DNA from: CAMPJM01 sp964440915
GTDB lineage: Bacteria > Bacteroidota > Bacteroidia > Cytophagales > Cyclobacteriaceae
Direction: 5' to 3'
Assembly (NCBI GenBank): GCA_964440915.1
Contig: CAYTTV010000030.1
Span: 1 to 43,107 of the forward strand
Length of the DNA: 43,107 nucleotides
Position numbers and translations under genes: made by a program. The notes beneath the pieces were generated by a model. The model worked only from the letters and a program-made list of their open reading frames with translations. It was not told the DNA's origin and did no database searches. Shown piece after piece: positions 16,248 to 24,840 of this stretch (within the stretch, counting starts at the first letter, position 1; every line of letters begins with the position of its first letter).

Positions 16248-18215
16248 ATGAAGAATAACAATATCCGTTTAATGTACACTTTGGCCCTAATAGTAGGGTT
16301 GGTATTAAACTTCAATCATACATCTTTGGCGCAGGAGTCACCCCAAGAGGAAGACTTTTTCCGAATCTTGAAAGTAGCTGCTCCTGAAGGTACGCTATTG
16401 GAAGTCGGCGGCTTAGCCGTTATGCCTAATGGCAACCTAGGTGTGGCAACCCGAAGAGGCGATATATATATAGTTGAAAACCCGACGAGTGCCAGACCTT
16501 ATTTTAGGAAATTCGCTTCTGGCCTTCATGAGGTCTTGGGGCTGGTATATAAAGATGGTGCCTTCTATTGCGCACAAAGAGGAGAGCTCACGAAATTGAT
16601 AGATACCGATATGGATGGAAAGGCCGATGTCTTTGAGACGATTTACGCTTGGCCCGTTTCTGGACATTATCATGAATATAGTTTTGGGCCCAAGATTGCA
16701 CCAGACGGTTCATTTTTCGTATCGGCCAATATAGCCTTTGGTGAACAAGATTGGTGGTTTGGAGAAAGCAAAGTGCCATGGAGGGGATGGATGATGAAAA
16801 TAACAGAAGAAGGAGAAATGGAACCTTGGGCTACAGGTTTGCGCTCTCCTGCTGGTTTAGGGATGATAGATGGAGAGTTGTTCTATAGTGATAATCAAGG
16901 AGACTGGATTGGGTCTGGTGGGATATGGCATGTTGAAAAGGGTGTTTTTACTGGACATCCTGCTGGATTGCGATGGACAGGGTTGCCAGGCTCACCTCTG
17001 ACATTAACCCAAGAGGATATTTACAAGAAGGTAGACCCTAGGATAGAAAAGGATGAAAACAATCTGTATGTTAAACCAGAAAATATCATAAACGAGGACA
17101 TTGTCACTTGGTATGATATGAGAGAAAGCTTTCCCGAAGTCAGGACGCCTGCTGTGTGGCTTCCTCATGGGGTTTTAGGCATTTCCAATTCTGAGATATT
17201 GAAGATACCTCAAGGAACTTTCGGGCCATTTGGCGGACAAATCCTGATAGGCGACCAGGGCCAAAGCAAGATCATGCGGGTAGATTTGGAGAAGGTAAAT
17301 GGAGAATATCAAGGGGTTGCATTTGACTTCCGGAGCGGCTTCAGGTCAGGTGTGTTGCGCATGGCTTGGGCCAAGGATGGGTCTTTATTTGTAGGAGAAA
17401 CCAATAGAGGCTGGGGATCAGCGGGTGATGCCAATGAGGGGCTTCAAAGATTAGTTTGGAATAAGCATATCCCGTTTGAGATGAGAACGGTACGTGCACG
17501 ACCCGATGGTTTTGAAATAGAATTTACTAGACCTTTAGATCAGAAATCAGCAGAAGATATCGCTTCCTATAAAGTTGAGAGTTTTACGTATAAGTATCAT
17601 CCTGTTTATGGAAGCCCTACAGTAAATCAGGAAACAAGTGCTGTAAAGGGGGTTCAGGTAGCTGAGGATGGAATGTCAGCGAGAATAGTTGTTGATAACT
17701 TAAGGCTCGGTTACATTCATCATCTATCGCTAGACGGAATTCGTTCTAAAGATGACTATTATTCGCTGGTGCATCCGTCGGCTTATTATACACTTAACAA
17801 TATTCCAGAGGGGAAAAAACTCACCATGGGAGAAGTGAGCACTTACAATTCGGTGGAAGAAGCGAAGAAAAAAGCTGCGGAAGAGAAAAAATCAACTTCG
17901 GTAAAAACAGTACGGAAAAGTACTCCAGCCAAAGCAGCCAAACCTGTGGAAGCCGCATTGACTTATGAAGATATCAAACCTCTTTTGGCAAAAAACACCT
18001 GTTTGGCATGTCATAACACAAATTCTCGGCAGGTGGGGCCGTCATTTACGGAAATAGCCCAACGCAAATACACCAACGAGCAAATGTTAGCGCTTATCTA
18101 TAATCCACAGCCAGAAAACTGGCCAGGCTATGCTACGCCAATGCCACCAATGCCACAAGTACCTAGGGATGAAGTGCTGAAGATCGCCAGTTGGATCAAT
18201 AGCTTATCCAAGTAG
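16248..18215 (+). CDS. Exported propeller dehydrogenase-like protein with C-terminal cytochrome c domain
   Basis: A 655-residue exported protein with signal peptide (MKNNNIRLMYTLALIVGLVL ... SLAQ). Residues about 35-430 form a six-bladed propeller of the 'putative membrane-bound dehydrogenase' type (VGGLAVMPNGNLGVATRRGD, HEVLGLVYKDGAFYCAQRG, ATGLRSPAGLGM, GQILIGDQGQSKIMRVDL). An Ala/Lys-rich linker (540-570) joins it to a small cytochrome c domain. The haem motif CLACH is at 585-589, with a later Met-rich stretch (ATPMPPMPQVP) supplying the likely axial ligand. It probably oxidises a sugar or alcohol and passes electrons to the respiratory chain. The upstream DUF1080 gene and downstream xylulokinase support a sugar substrate. 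The exact reaction and cofactor are unknown. Confidence 0.82.
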   Translation: MKNNNIRLMYTLALIVGLVLNFNHTSLAQESPQEEDFFRILKVAAPEGTLLEVGGLAVMPNGNLGVATRRGDIYIVENPTSARPYFRKFASGLHEVLGLVYKDGAFYCAQRGELTKLIDTDMDGKADVFETIYAWPVSGHYHEYSFGPKIAPDGSFFVSANIAFGEQDWWFGESKVPWRGWMMKITEEGEMEPWATGLRSPAGLGMIDGELFYSDNQGDWIGSGGIWHVEKGVFTGHPAGLRWTGLPGSPLTLTQEDIYKKVDPRIEKDENNLYVKPENIINEDIVTWYDMRESFPEVRTPAVWLPHGVLGISNSEILKIPQGTFGPFGGQILIGDQGQSKIMRVDLEKVNGEYQGVAFDFRSGFRSGVLRMAWAKDGSLFVGETNRGWGSAGDANEGLQRLVWNKHIPFEMRTVRARPDGFEIEFTRPLDQKSAEDIASYKVESFTYKYHPVYGSPTVNQETSAVKGVQVAEDGMSARIVVDNLRLGYIHHLSLDGIRSKDDYYSLVHPSAYYTLNNIPEGKKLTMGEVSTYNSVEEAKKKAAEEKKSTSVKTVRKSTPAKAAKPVEAALTYEDIKPLLAKNTCLACHNTNSRQVGPSFTEIAQRKYTNEQMLALIYNPQPENWPGYATPMPPMPQVPRDEVLKIASWINSLSK

Positions 18216-18310
18216 GCATAAAACTTTAGCATGGTTGCATAATTCACCAAGAAAGCACAATTTTATGTGCCAATAGAGGAGGTGGTTCAAAATCACTATC
18301 TTCTATGATG

Positions 18311-18318
18311 TATATTTG
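18311..18318 (+). promoter_or_regulatory. Possible -7 element for xylB
   Basis: TATATTTG is an exact TAnnTTTG match 37 bases before ATG 18356. The -33 side has only TTC at 18286-18288 (22-base spacer), so the promoter is tentative. Confidence 0.3.
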
Positions 18319-18355
18319 AAATAGATTGTGACATAAACGAAAGACACTAAAACAA

Positions 18356-19852
18356 ATGAGCAAATACTTATTGGGGTATGATTTAGGTAGTTCCTCTATA
18401 AAAGCTACCTTATTGGATGCTGCTAGCGGATCCGTTGTGGCTTCTGCTACTTATCCAAAAACAGAAATGGCAATTAATTCATTGAAATCTGGATGGGCAG
18501 AACAAGATCCGGAGATGTGGTGGGAGAATGCGAAAATGGCCACCCAAGAAATATTGTCGTCTGGCAACATAGATGTAAATAGGATAGAAGGGATCGGTAT
18601 CGCTTACCAAATGCATGGCCTAGTGCTGGTGGATAAGGAGCAAAATGTGCTTCGTCCATCCATAATCTGGTGCGATAGTAGAGCAGTGAATATAGGAAAT
18701 GAAGCTTTTAATGCGCTAGGTGCAGATTATTGCTTAAGCAACTTCTTAAACTCGCCTGGGAATTTTACTGCCTCCAAATTAAAATGGGTGAAGGACAATG
18801 AGCCCCATGTATATGAGAAAGTATACAAGTCGATGCTACCTGGTGAATACTTAGCCATGAAGCTTACAGGTGAAATCCAAACCACGTTTTCAGGATTGTC
18901 AGAAGGTATCTACTGGAATTCAAAGGAAAATAAGATAGCCGATTCGCTATTAGAGCATTATGGTATTGATAGAAACTTGCTTCCTGATGTTGTGCCGGTG
19001 TTTTCTGTACATGGTGAAGTAAATGCTCAAGCTGCTCAAGAATTAGGGCTTCGTCCTGGAATAAAGGTGGCTTATCGAGCAGGTGATCAGCCTAACAACG
19101 CCTTCTCTCTCAATGTATTGCGACCAGGAGAGATTGGTGCTACTGCTGGAACTTCAGGCGTGATTTATGGCATATTATCCACTCCTTCATATGATCCCCA
19201 ATCAAGGGTTAACACTTTCGTTCACGTGAACCACTCCATAGAGGATCCACGGTATGGTGTCTTGCTTTGTGTGAATGGGACGGGGATTTTAAACAGCTGG
19301 CTTAAGCATAACATAGGTCATGGAGTTTTTGACTACGACAAGATGAATGCCCTTGCCGCTGAAGCACCCATAGGTTCTGATGGGCTGGTATTTGTTCCTT
19401 TTGGCAATGGTGCTGAGCGGATATTGGAAAACAAAGATTTAGGGGCGCAACTTTTCAACCTCAATTTCAACAGACACAATGTTCGACATTTACTAAGAGC
19501 TGGGCAAGAAGGAATTGTGAGCTCTCTTGCGTATGGTTTCAATATTATGAAAGACATGGGAATGAAGCCTAATACAGTAAAAGCAGGTTATGGTAATATG
19601 TTTTTCAGCCCAGTATTTAGAGAAGCTTTCGCAAACATGACTGGAACTACAGTTGAACTGTATAATACAGATGGTGCACAAGGTGCAGCAAGAGGTGCAG
19701 GCGTCGGGACTGGAATTTATTCTGGATTTGACGAAGCTTTTGCAGGACTTGAGCGGTTGGATGTCATAGAGCCCGATCCTAAATTGAAAGGCGTGTACGA
19801 AGATACATATGGACAGTGGCTAGATAGCTTGAATAAGAATTTTCCTGCATAA
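18356..19852 (+). CDS. xylB: Xylulokinase (FGGY carbohydrate kinase)
   Basis: A 498-residue FGGY kinase. It phosphorylates D-xylulose with ATP to xylulose 5-phosphate for the pentose phosphate pathway. The N-terminal phosphate-1 region is YLLGYDLGSSSIKATL. The substrate-binding signatures IGIAYQMHGLVLVD and RPSIIWCDSRA are those of XylB. The catalytic Asp is in AYRAGDQPNNAF, and the ATP-binding region includes GATAGTSGV and VKAGYGNMFFSPVF. No xylA, transporter or regulator lies nearby, so the xylulose supply may come from the upstream extracytoplasmic glycoside genes. The gene ends just before a 17-bp terminator shared with the convergent protease. Xylulose is the likely substrate, though FGGY specificity is hard to fix by sequence. 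Confidence 0.9.
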   Translation: MSKYLLGYDLGSSSIKATLLDAASGSVVASATYPKTEMAINSLKSGWAEQDPEMWWENAKMATQEILSSGNIDVNRIEGIGIAYQMHGLVLVDKEQNVLRPSIIWCDSRAVNIGNEAFNALGADYCLSNFLNSPGNFTASKLKWVKDNEPHVYEKVYKSMLPGEYLAMKLTGEIQTTFSGLSEGIYWNSKENKIADSLLEHYGIDRNLLPDVVPVFSVHGEVNAQAAQELGLRPGIKVAYRAGDQPNNAFSLNVLRPGEIGATAGTSGVIYGILSTPSYDPQSRVNTFVHVNHSIEDPRYGVLLCVNGTGILNSWLKHNIGHGVFDYDKMNALAAEAPIGSDGLVFVPFGNGAERILENKDLGAQLFNLNFNRHNVRHLLRAGQEGIVSSLAYGFNIMKDMGMKPNTVKAGYGNMFFSPVFREAFANMTGTTVELYNTDGAQGAARGAGVGTGIYSGFDEAFAGLERLDVIEPDPKLKGVYEDTYGQWLDSLNKNFPA

Positions 19853-19880
19853 GGAAATATAGATATATCAATATAATTGA

Positions 19881-19921
19881 ACGGAAGTAGGCAGCTTATA
19901 GGAAAAGCTGCCTACTTCCGT
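19881..19921. terminator. Bidirectional terminator between xylB and the protease gene
   Basis: A perfect 17-bp stem (ACGGAAGTAGGCAGCTT at 19881-19897 with its complement at 19905-19921) around a 7-base loop, followed by TTCTTATTT on the plus strand. It separates two convergent stop codons. Confidence 0.85.
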
Positions 19922-19928
19922 TTCTTAT

Positions 19929-22900
19929 TTATCCAATCAACACTTTGCGGACGTAGAGTTGCCCATTTATTCTAATTTGAAGTATATACAAACCAGGTCG
20001 AATACTTCGTACGTCAATCATATTAGGCTCTGCTGAAGCCATTGTGTGCTTTTTGATCAAACTTCTTCCAGCTTGGTCTGTTAGAATTAAAGTAGCATGC
20101 TTGCCTGAGGGAAGTTTGATGTAAAGGGTTCCCGTTGCAGGATTCGGATAAACTTCTATGTCAGTCTCTGGATACTCTGCGATGCCAGTAATCTTATCAA
20201 TATGGAGGTTTCTTGAAAAGGTATAGGATATACCTTTGTCATTTGTCACCTTTAACTTTATAACATAATCCCCTCGTTTGTCAAACTGTAAGATAGGATT
20301 GTCGCCGTAGCTGACGATAGAGTCGTTAATATACCATTCCCAATACGACTCGCAAGTACTCTTATTATAAGGACTGATCTTAGCGACACCATGAGCAAGT
20401 ATGATTTCATTGTCGTCTAATTCAAAATATGCTTTCAGTTGGACAAGATGAACTTGGAGACGGTACTTTTCGGCTGACCATCCTTTTTCCTTTTTTATGT
20501 ATATAGGAAAATCTTTTGAAGCATCTTGCATTGACAAGGAAGTGCCATGCCCTAAAAGCGTTGTGAATAGTGAATCCGCATAAAAATGTACGTTTCCTAA
20601 TCCGGGATTAATTATAATTTCCTCTTCAGGGCAAAAGGAAACGGCAGGAAGTTGTATAAAGGGTTTTTTTATAAACAATGCCTCTGCAATGTTCTCATGC
20701 AACTCTTCCAGACTTTTTCCGGCAGTAATCGCATAACTTATGGTGGCAGTTTCTCGCTCCTTAAGATTATACTGAACGGCAGTAAGGGTTGTGGCGATAT
20801 TTGCTGGACCTGTTTCTAACCGTTCATCATTCTTTACAAGAAGAGATAATTTTTCTTTTTCAGAAATAGTATTGCCAAATATAAAATTATTTTGTGCGTC
20901 ATATAAAGCAATGGACTGATAAACAACATCTTGATGAGATAACAAAGCAACTCCTGCGTAAGTCTGGCTTTCGGAGTGGAAAGCGTACGCCAAGCGATAG
21001 TTGAAGTCATAGTTAGCATTATTGTAGTTTGCTTCCATGATGTCCCAATCCGTGTAGAGGCCAATACGCAGTGTATCTATGGTGCTTTGACTGTTATTGG
21101 TGATCTCATAGTCCAAAAATAGGCTGTGGTTGGTGCCAGCAGCTTTATAGGCTGATAAAAACTGGGCAATGGAAAGGCCTTCATCAGAAAGCGTGGCTTT
21201 ATCGGTAAATCCAGAAGCAGCTTTTATGAAGTCATTATTGTCTTCTACTATTCTTAATCGTCTTGTTACCTGAAAATCTTTTTCCCTTATGGGAGGGAAA
21301 TAATTGTTGTACATATTGTCCAATACGCTTTCGTTGTTATCACTGATGAGAACACTAGCGTACTTGAGCAAAGGGGTTGAGCTGTCGTCATTCATGTACA
21401 AGATGCCATTACCCCTAGCATGTGGGTCTGTATGATAGCCCAAGTTTCCATTGTCACCGATTGTCATGGCCATCTGGCCATTGTCTATGGTAAAATATCC
21501 AGGGTTAGTTTTAATATCAAAATATTGATAGTCGTCATAGTCGTCCCCAGAATATCCAAGCCGGAATCGGATCTTCTCTCCAATAGGCAGATTCGATTTC
21601 AGGAATACACGGAATCCCGCTTCTTGTTCCTGGAGTGTAGACATGGAATGAGCATGAAAAGTAGAATCTATAAGGGTAACATATGGTGAAGCGGTAGAGA
21701 GTGTGACTTTTAAATTTTCTACTGGATCTAGATAATTAATAATCTGTCCCATGATGGTCACCGTGTCACTAGAAAACGCATAGGAACCCAAAGCATTGGA
21801 ATAGTGCATTTCTCTAAATCGAACGGCTTTTGCAGAAGCATCTTCTAGTGCTTTCAAAATATTGAGCCGGCCTTTTCCTAAGAGTTCTTTGTATTGATGA
21901 TTGTCAGCGATATGGTATATGTTATCCGCTGTGGCCCGTAGTCTTTCCGTTACCTGCATGGCATTCAAATGGGGGTGCCTGGCCCTTACCAGAGCAGCAG
22001 CTCCCGCTACGGTTGGGCTTGCCATAGAAGTGCCGAACGAAGAGCCATACGCATTGCCTGACGTAGTCACGATGTCAAAGCCTGGGGCGGCAATGCCTAT
22101 ATAGGGGCTAAAGGTCGAGCCTTCAGCTTTTTTGTCATCCTTCGTGGTATTGGCTACCGAAAGCACATATTCATAAGAGGCAGGATAGTATTCTTCGTTT
22201 TTGTTGGAGTTACCTGCTGCTGCCACAACCACTACATCCATATCAAGTATTACAGTTTTGATAATGTCATCTGCATACTTCGAGTATTCACCTGCATTTC
22301 CCCATGAAAGGTTGATGACCTTACAACCCTTCTTAGCCGCATATAAAATAGCCTCATAGCCTCCCCGAAAAGTATTGTTGTCATCAAAGACTTTAAGCGG
22401 CATAAATTTCGTGTGGAATGCGATGCCCGCTATCCCCACGCCGTTGTTTGTTCTTGCGGCTGCAATCCCGGCTACCTGTGTGCCATGGCCATTGGTGTCA
22501 TTTGGGTCATTGTCACCATATGCAAAATCCCATCCCATATAATTGTCAATATAACCGTCTCCATCATCGTCAAAGCCATTGATAGGATCTGCTGGATTGC
22601 GATATATATTGTTCTTCAAGTCTTCATGGTCCATGTTCACACCAGTATCAAGTATGCCAATGATCATGGTACTGTCTCCGCGTTCTATTTCCCAGGCTTC
22701 ATACGCTTTTACTACTTTCAAATTATCCTGAAAATTTTCGTTGGGATTAGCCAATGGGTCATTGGGCACATAAAGCAGTTGCATCTGAGGAGGAGTTTCA
22801 GCATACTCTATAAAAGCTTCCTTTTCCAGTGCCCGCAAAAGCGCCGTGATATCTGTACCTGCTGCTAATGTTATGGTGTAGATCCTGTCCAGCCCAAAGC

Positions 22901-23180
22901 TTGATTCTATGTCATCGAAATGCTTTTTGTGTATGGAAAACGTCGAGCTTTGTGCTTGCCGAAGATTGGCGGCTTCCCTAGGTGCCGTTTTGCCATGCAG
23001 AGGTGGTTGCAGGGCGTTTTGTAATACTTCAGGGGAGACGCCTTCTTTTAATTTGATAATTATGGTTTGGTTTTCTTGCTGTGGCAATGGTGTATTGGCT
23101 CCTATGGGAGTTTGCCCTTTTGTGATGGTCGCAATTAGGCATAGGCTTGCAAAGAAAAATATCCACAGTAAATTTTTCAA
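19929..23180 (-). CDS. Subtilisin-like (S8) protease with PKD-like and T9SS sorting domains
   Basis: An exported serine protease of 1083 residues from TTG 23180. The frame runs to another TTG at 23255, but starting at 23180 gives a standard signal peptide (LKNLLWIFFFASLCLIATITKGQ). The catalytic triad is intact: Asp178 in GILDTGVN, His232 in NGHGTQVAG and Ser385 in GTSMASPTVAG. An Asp-rich insert between Asp and His (NGFDDDGDGYIDN) looks calcium-binding. A propeptide-like region precedes the catalytic domain. A PKD-like domain lies near the C-terminus (GDYVIKLKVTNDKGISYTFS). The last 75 residues are a type A T9SS sorting domain (VYPNPATGTLYIKLP to GLYILQIRINGQ). It is therefore secreted through T9SS and probably surface-attached or released. 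Monocistronic. Confidence 0.93.
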   Translation of the reverse strand: MKNLLWIFFFASLCLIATITKGQTPIGANTPLPQQENQTIIIKLKEGVSPEVLQNALQPPLHGKTAPREAANLRQAQSSTFSIHKKHFDDIESSFGLDRIYTITLAAGTDITALLRALEKEAFIEYAETPPQMQLLYVPNDPLANPNENFQDNLKVVKAYEAWEIERGDSTMIIGILDTGVNMDHEDLKNNIYRNPADPINGFDDDGDGYIDNYMGWDFAYGDNDPNDTNGHGTQVAGIAAARTNNGVGIAGIAFHTKFMPLKVFDDNNTFRGGYEAILYAAKKGCKVINLSWGNAGEYSKYADDIIKTVILDMDVVVVAAAGNSNKNEEYYPASYEYVLSVANTTKDDKKAEGSTFSPYIGIAAPGFDIVTTSGNAYGSSFGTSMASPTVAGAAALVRARHPHLNAMQVTERLRATADNIYHIADNHQYKELLGKGRLNILKALEDASAKAVRFREMHYSNALGSYAFSSDTVTIMGQIINYLDPVENLKVTLSTASPYVTLIDSTFHAHSMSTLQEQEAGFRVFLKSNLPIGEKIRFRLGYSGDDYDDYQYFDIKTNPGYFTIDNGQMAMTIGDNGNLGYHTDPHARGNGILYMNDDSSTPLLKYASVLISDNNESVLDNMYNNYFPPIREKDFQVTRRLRIVEDNNDFIKAASGFTDKATLSDEGLSIAQFLSAYKAAGTNHSLFLDYEITNNSQSTIDTLRIGLYTDWDIMEANYNNANYDFNYRLAYAFHSESQTYAGVALLSHQDVVYQSIALYDAQNNFIFGNTISEKEKLSLLVKNDERLETGPANIATTLTAVQYNLKERETATISYAITAGKSLEELHENIAEALFIKKPFIQLPAVSFCPEEEIIINPGLGNVHFYADSLFTTLLGHGTSLSMQDASKDFPIYIKKEKGWSAEKYRLQVHLVQLKAYFELDDNEIILAHGVAKISPYNKSTCESYWEWYINDSIVSYGDNPILQFDKRGDYVIKLKVTNDKGISYTFSRNLHIDKITGIAEYPETDIEVYPNPATGTLYIKLPSGKHATLILTDQAGRSLIKKHTMASAEPNMIDVRSIRPGLYILQIRINGQLYVRKVLIG

Positions 23181-23196
23181 ATCAGGCTGTTTGCAG

Positions 23197-23227
23197 TAAA
23201 TATACTTATACAGGCTTTGTTTTTCAA
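23197..23227 (-). promoter_or_regulatory. Putative promoter of the T9SS protease gene
   Basis: Minus strand TTG (23227-23225), a 20-base spacer, TATATTTA (23204-23197), one base off consensus. It lies inside the longer reading frame and supports the start at 23180, although the leader would then be only about ten bases. Confidence 0.4.
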
Positions 23228-23395
23228 CTAACCTTTTAGGGTATAATTTGAACAAGTGAGTTTTTCAATAAAATTGAAGTTTGATTATCAATAGATACTT
23301 AGGAAGTGGCAGGACGATCTTGTTAAATCGGAATAAAGTAGCAAGATTTTTGTTATGTTTGCTTAAAATTAAGTCACCAAGCTCACTCTTGTTTT

Positions 23396-24049
23396 ATGCT
23401 TGAAGCACGTCAACTTACAAAGTCTTTTGGGACATTACAGGTTCTGAAAGGAATCGATCTGGTAATAAAGGAAAAAGAGGTGGTATCGATTGTAGGTGCT
23501 TCCGGAGCTGGAAAAAGTACGTTGCTCCATATTTTGGGAACATTGGACCAGCCCGCTAGTGGTGAGGTGCTGCTGAAGGGCGAACGGTTTAGTGACTTAA
23601 AAAGCAATGATTTGGCGAGGTTTAGAAACAGTCACATAGGCTTTATTTTCCAGTTTCATAACTTGCTTCCAGAATTTACAGCCTGGGAAAATGTTTGCAT
23701 GCCAGCTTACATCGGTAGGCGAAAAACTGAAGAAGTGAATAAGAGAGCTCAAGAGCTCATGGAACTGCTGGGAATATCCAGCAGAAAGGGACATAAGCCA
23801 TCTCAAATGTCAGGAGGAGAGCAACAAAGGACTGCAGTTGCCCGCGCATTGATCAATAATCCTGCTATCGTTTTTGCTGATGAACCTAGCGGCAATCTCG
23901 ACTCTAAAAATGCCGAAGAGCTGCATAAGCTTTTCTTTAGGCTAAGAGATGAACTGGGTCAGACTTTCGTGATTGTGACCCATAATGAAGAATTAGCTGG
24001 AATGGCCGATAGGAAGCTGGAAATGAAGGATGGTAAAATCCTGCGCTAA
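23396..24049 (+). CDS. lolD: LolD-like ABC transporter ATP-binding protein
   Basis: A 217-residue ABC ATPase of the MacB/LolD class, which powers release of lipoproteins from the inner membrane or related extrusion. Walker A is GASGAGKST (34-42). The Q-loop region is GFIFQFHNLLPEFTAWENV, which is LolD-like. The signature is MSGGEQQRTAVARAL, Walker B is AIVFADEPSGNLD, and the H-loop is VIVTHNEELA. No permease gene is adjacent, which is usual for Bacteroidota where lolC/E lie elsewhere. TATGTTTG at 23354-23361 matches the -7 consensus without a clear -33. A related MacB/FtsE role cannot be ruled out. Confidence 0.88.
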   Translation: MLEARQLTKSFGTLQVLKGIDLVIKEKEVVSIVGASGAGKSTLLHILGTLDQPASGEVLLKGERFSDLKSNDLARFRNSHIGFIFQFHNLLPEFTAWENVCMPAYIGRRKTEEVNKRAQELMELLGISSRKGHKPSQMSGGEQQRTAVARALINNPAIVFADEPSGNLDSKNAEELHKLFFRLRDELGQTFVIVTHNEELAGMADRKLEMKDGKILR

Positions 24050-24085
24050 TGCTTCCAATATTAGGTTGTCAATATCCATTGCCAA

Positions 24086-24538
24086 TTAACACAGTGTTTT
24101 GGCCCGTTCGAGCATGGCATTTACATGCTCCTGATCTTGTAGCAATCGGCTGTAAACGCCAATGATGACATGATCCTTATCCAATAAATAGGTCACTCTT
24201 TTTGTAAGCCCAATAAAGGGAATATTGGCTTTGTACTTTTTAGCTACTTCACCTTGAAGGTCGGACAGCAGGTGAAATGGCAGATTATAAGCTTCTTTAA
24301 ACTTTTGGTGTGTTTCTATGGTGTCCCTGCTTATCCCAAATATATCAATATCCATGTTTTGAAAACGTGAAAATTCTGCCTCGAATGAGCAAGCCTCTTT
24401 TGTGCAAACGCTTGTGAAGTCTTTAGGATAAAAATACAGGACACATGCTTTTTCAGCACAATCTTTTGATAAGGTAAAGCTGCCTTTTGTTGAAGGGAGC
24501 GTAAAGTCAGGGGCCTTAGTGCCGATTTTTAAACTCAT
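24086..24538 (-). CDS. bcp: Thioredoxin-dependent peroxiredoxin (Bcp/PrxQ)
   Basis: A 150-residue peroxiredoxin that reduces hydrogen peroxide and organic peroxides with thioredoxin. Peroxidatic Cys45 is in DFTSVCTKEAC, with a resolving Cys50 five residues on, the atypical 2-Cys arrangement of Bcp. APDFTLPSTKG at the N-terminus and FYPKDFT are typical. Length and start (ATG at 24538) are normal. It converges on lolD with only 36 bases between the stops; that gap contains a few heptamer-like words (gtcaata, tccattg, ccaatta). Confidence 0.95.
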   Translation of the reverse strand: MSLKIGTKAPDFTLPSTKGSFTLSKDCAEKACVLYFYPKDFTSVCTKEACSFEAEFSRFQNMDIDIFGISRDTIETHQKFKEAYNLPFHLLSDLQGEVAKKYKANIPFIGLTKRVTYLLDKDHVIIGVYSRLLQDQEHVNAMLERAKTLC

Positions 24539-24840
24539 AACCGATTACTTTTTTTATTCTTAATATTGACGTTTTACGATGCCCTAAAGTTGTTTTTAAT
24601 TTCTAACAAAATAATGAATAAAGTTCCGCTTTATATTTTTCTTAATTCAAAACCAGCCTCCTTAATTCAAAATTATGTGGGCACTTCCTACCCCATGCTA
24701 GCCATTTCCAGCTTCCTATACAAGGTTAAGTTAACTAATTTTTGATATTAAAGTAGATTGAGCTATTTGTGATAAATAATATTAATTTTACAATTAGGCA
24801 TTATCGTCGTTTAGCAATGGCAAATCGAATCACCTCATAG
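24539..24840. other. Gene-free divergent spacer
   Basis: An AT-rich 302-base region between bcp and the response-regulator gene. It holds a 12-base direct repeat CTTAATTCAAAA (24641 and 24661) and a small AGTTAACT palindrome at 24729. No consensus promoter or RNA was recognised. Confidence 0.5.
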
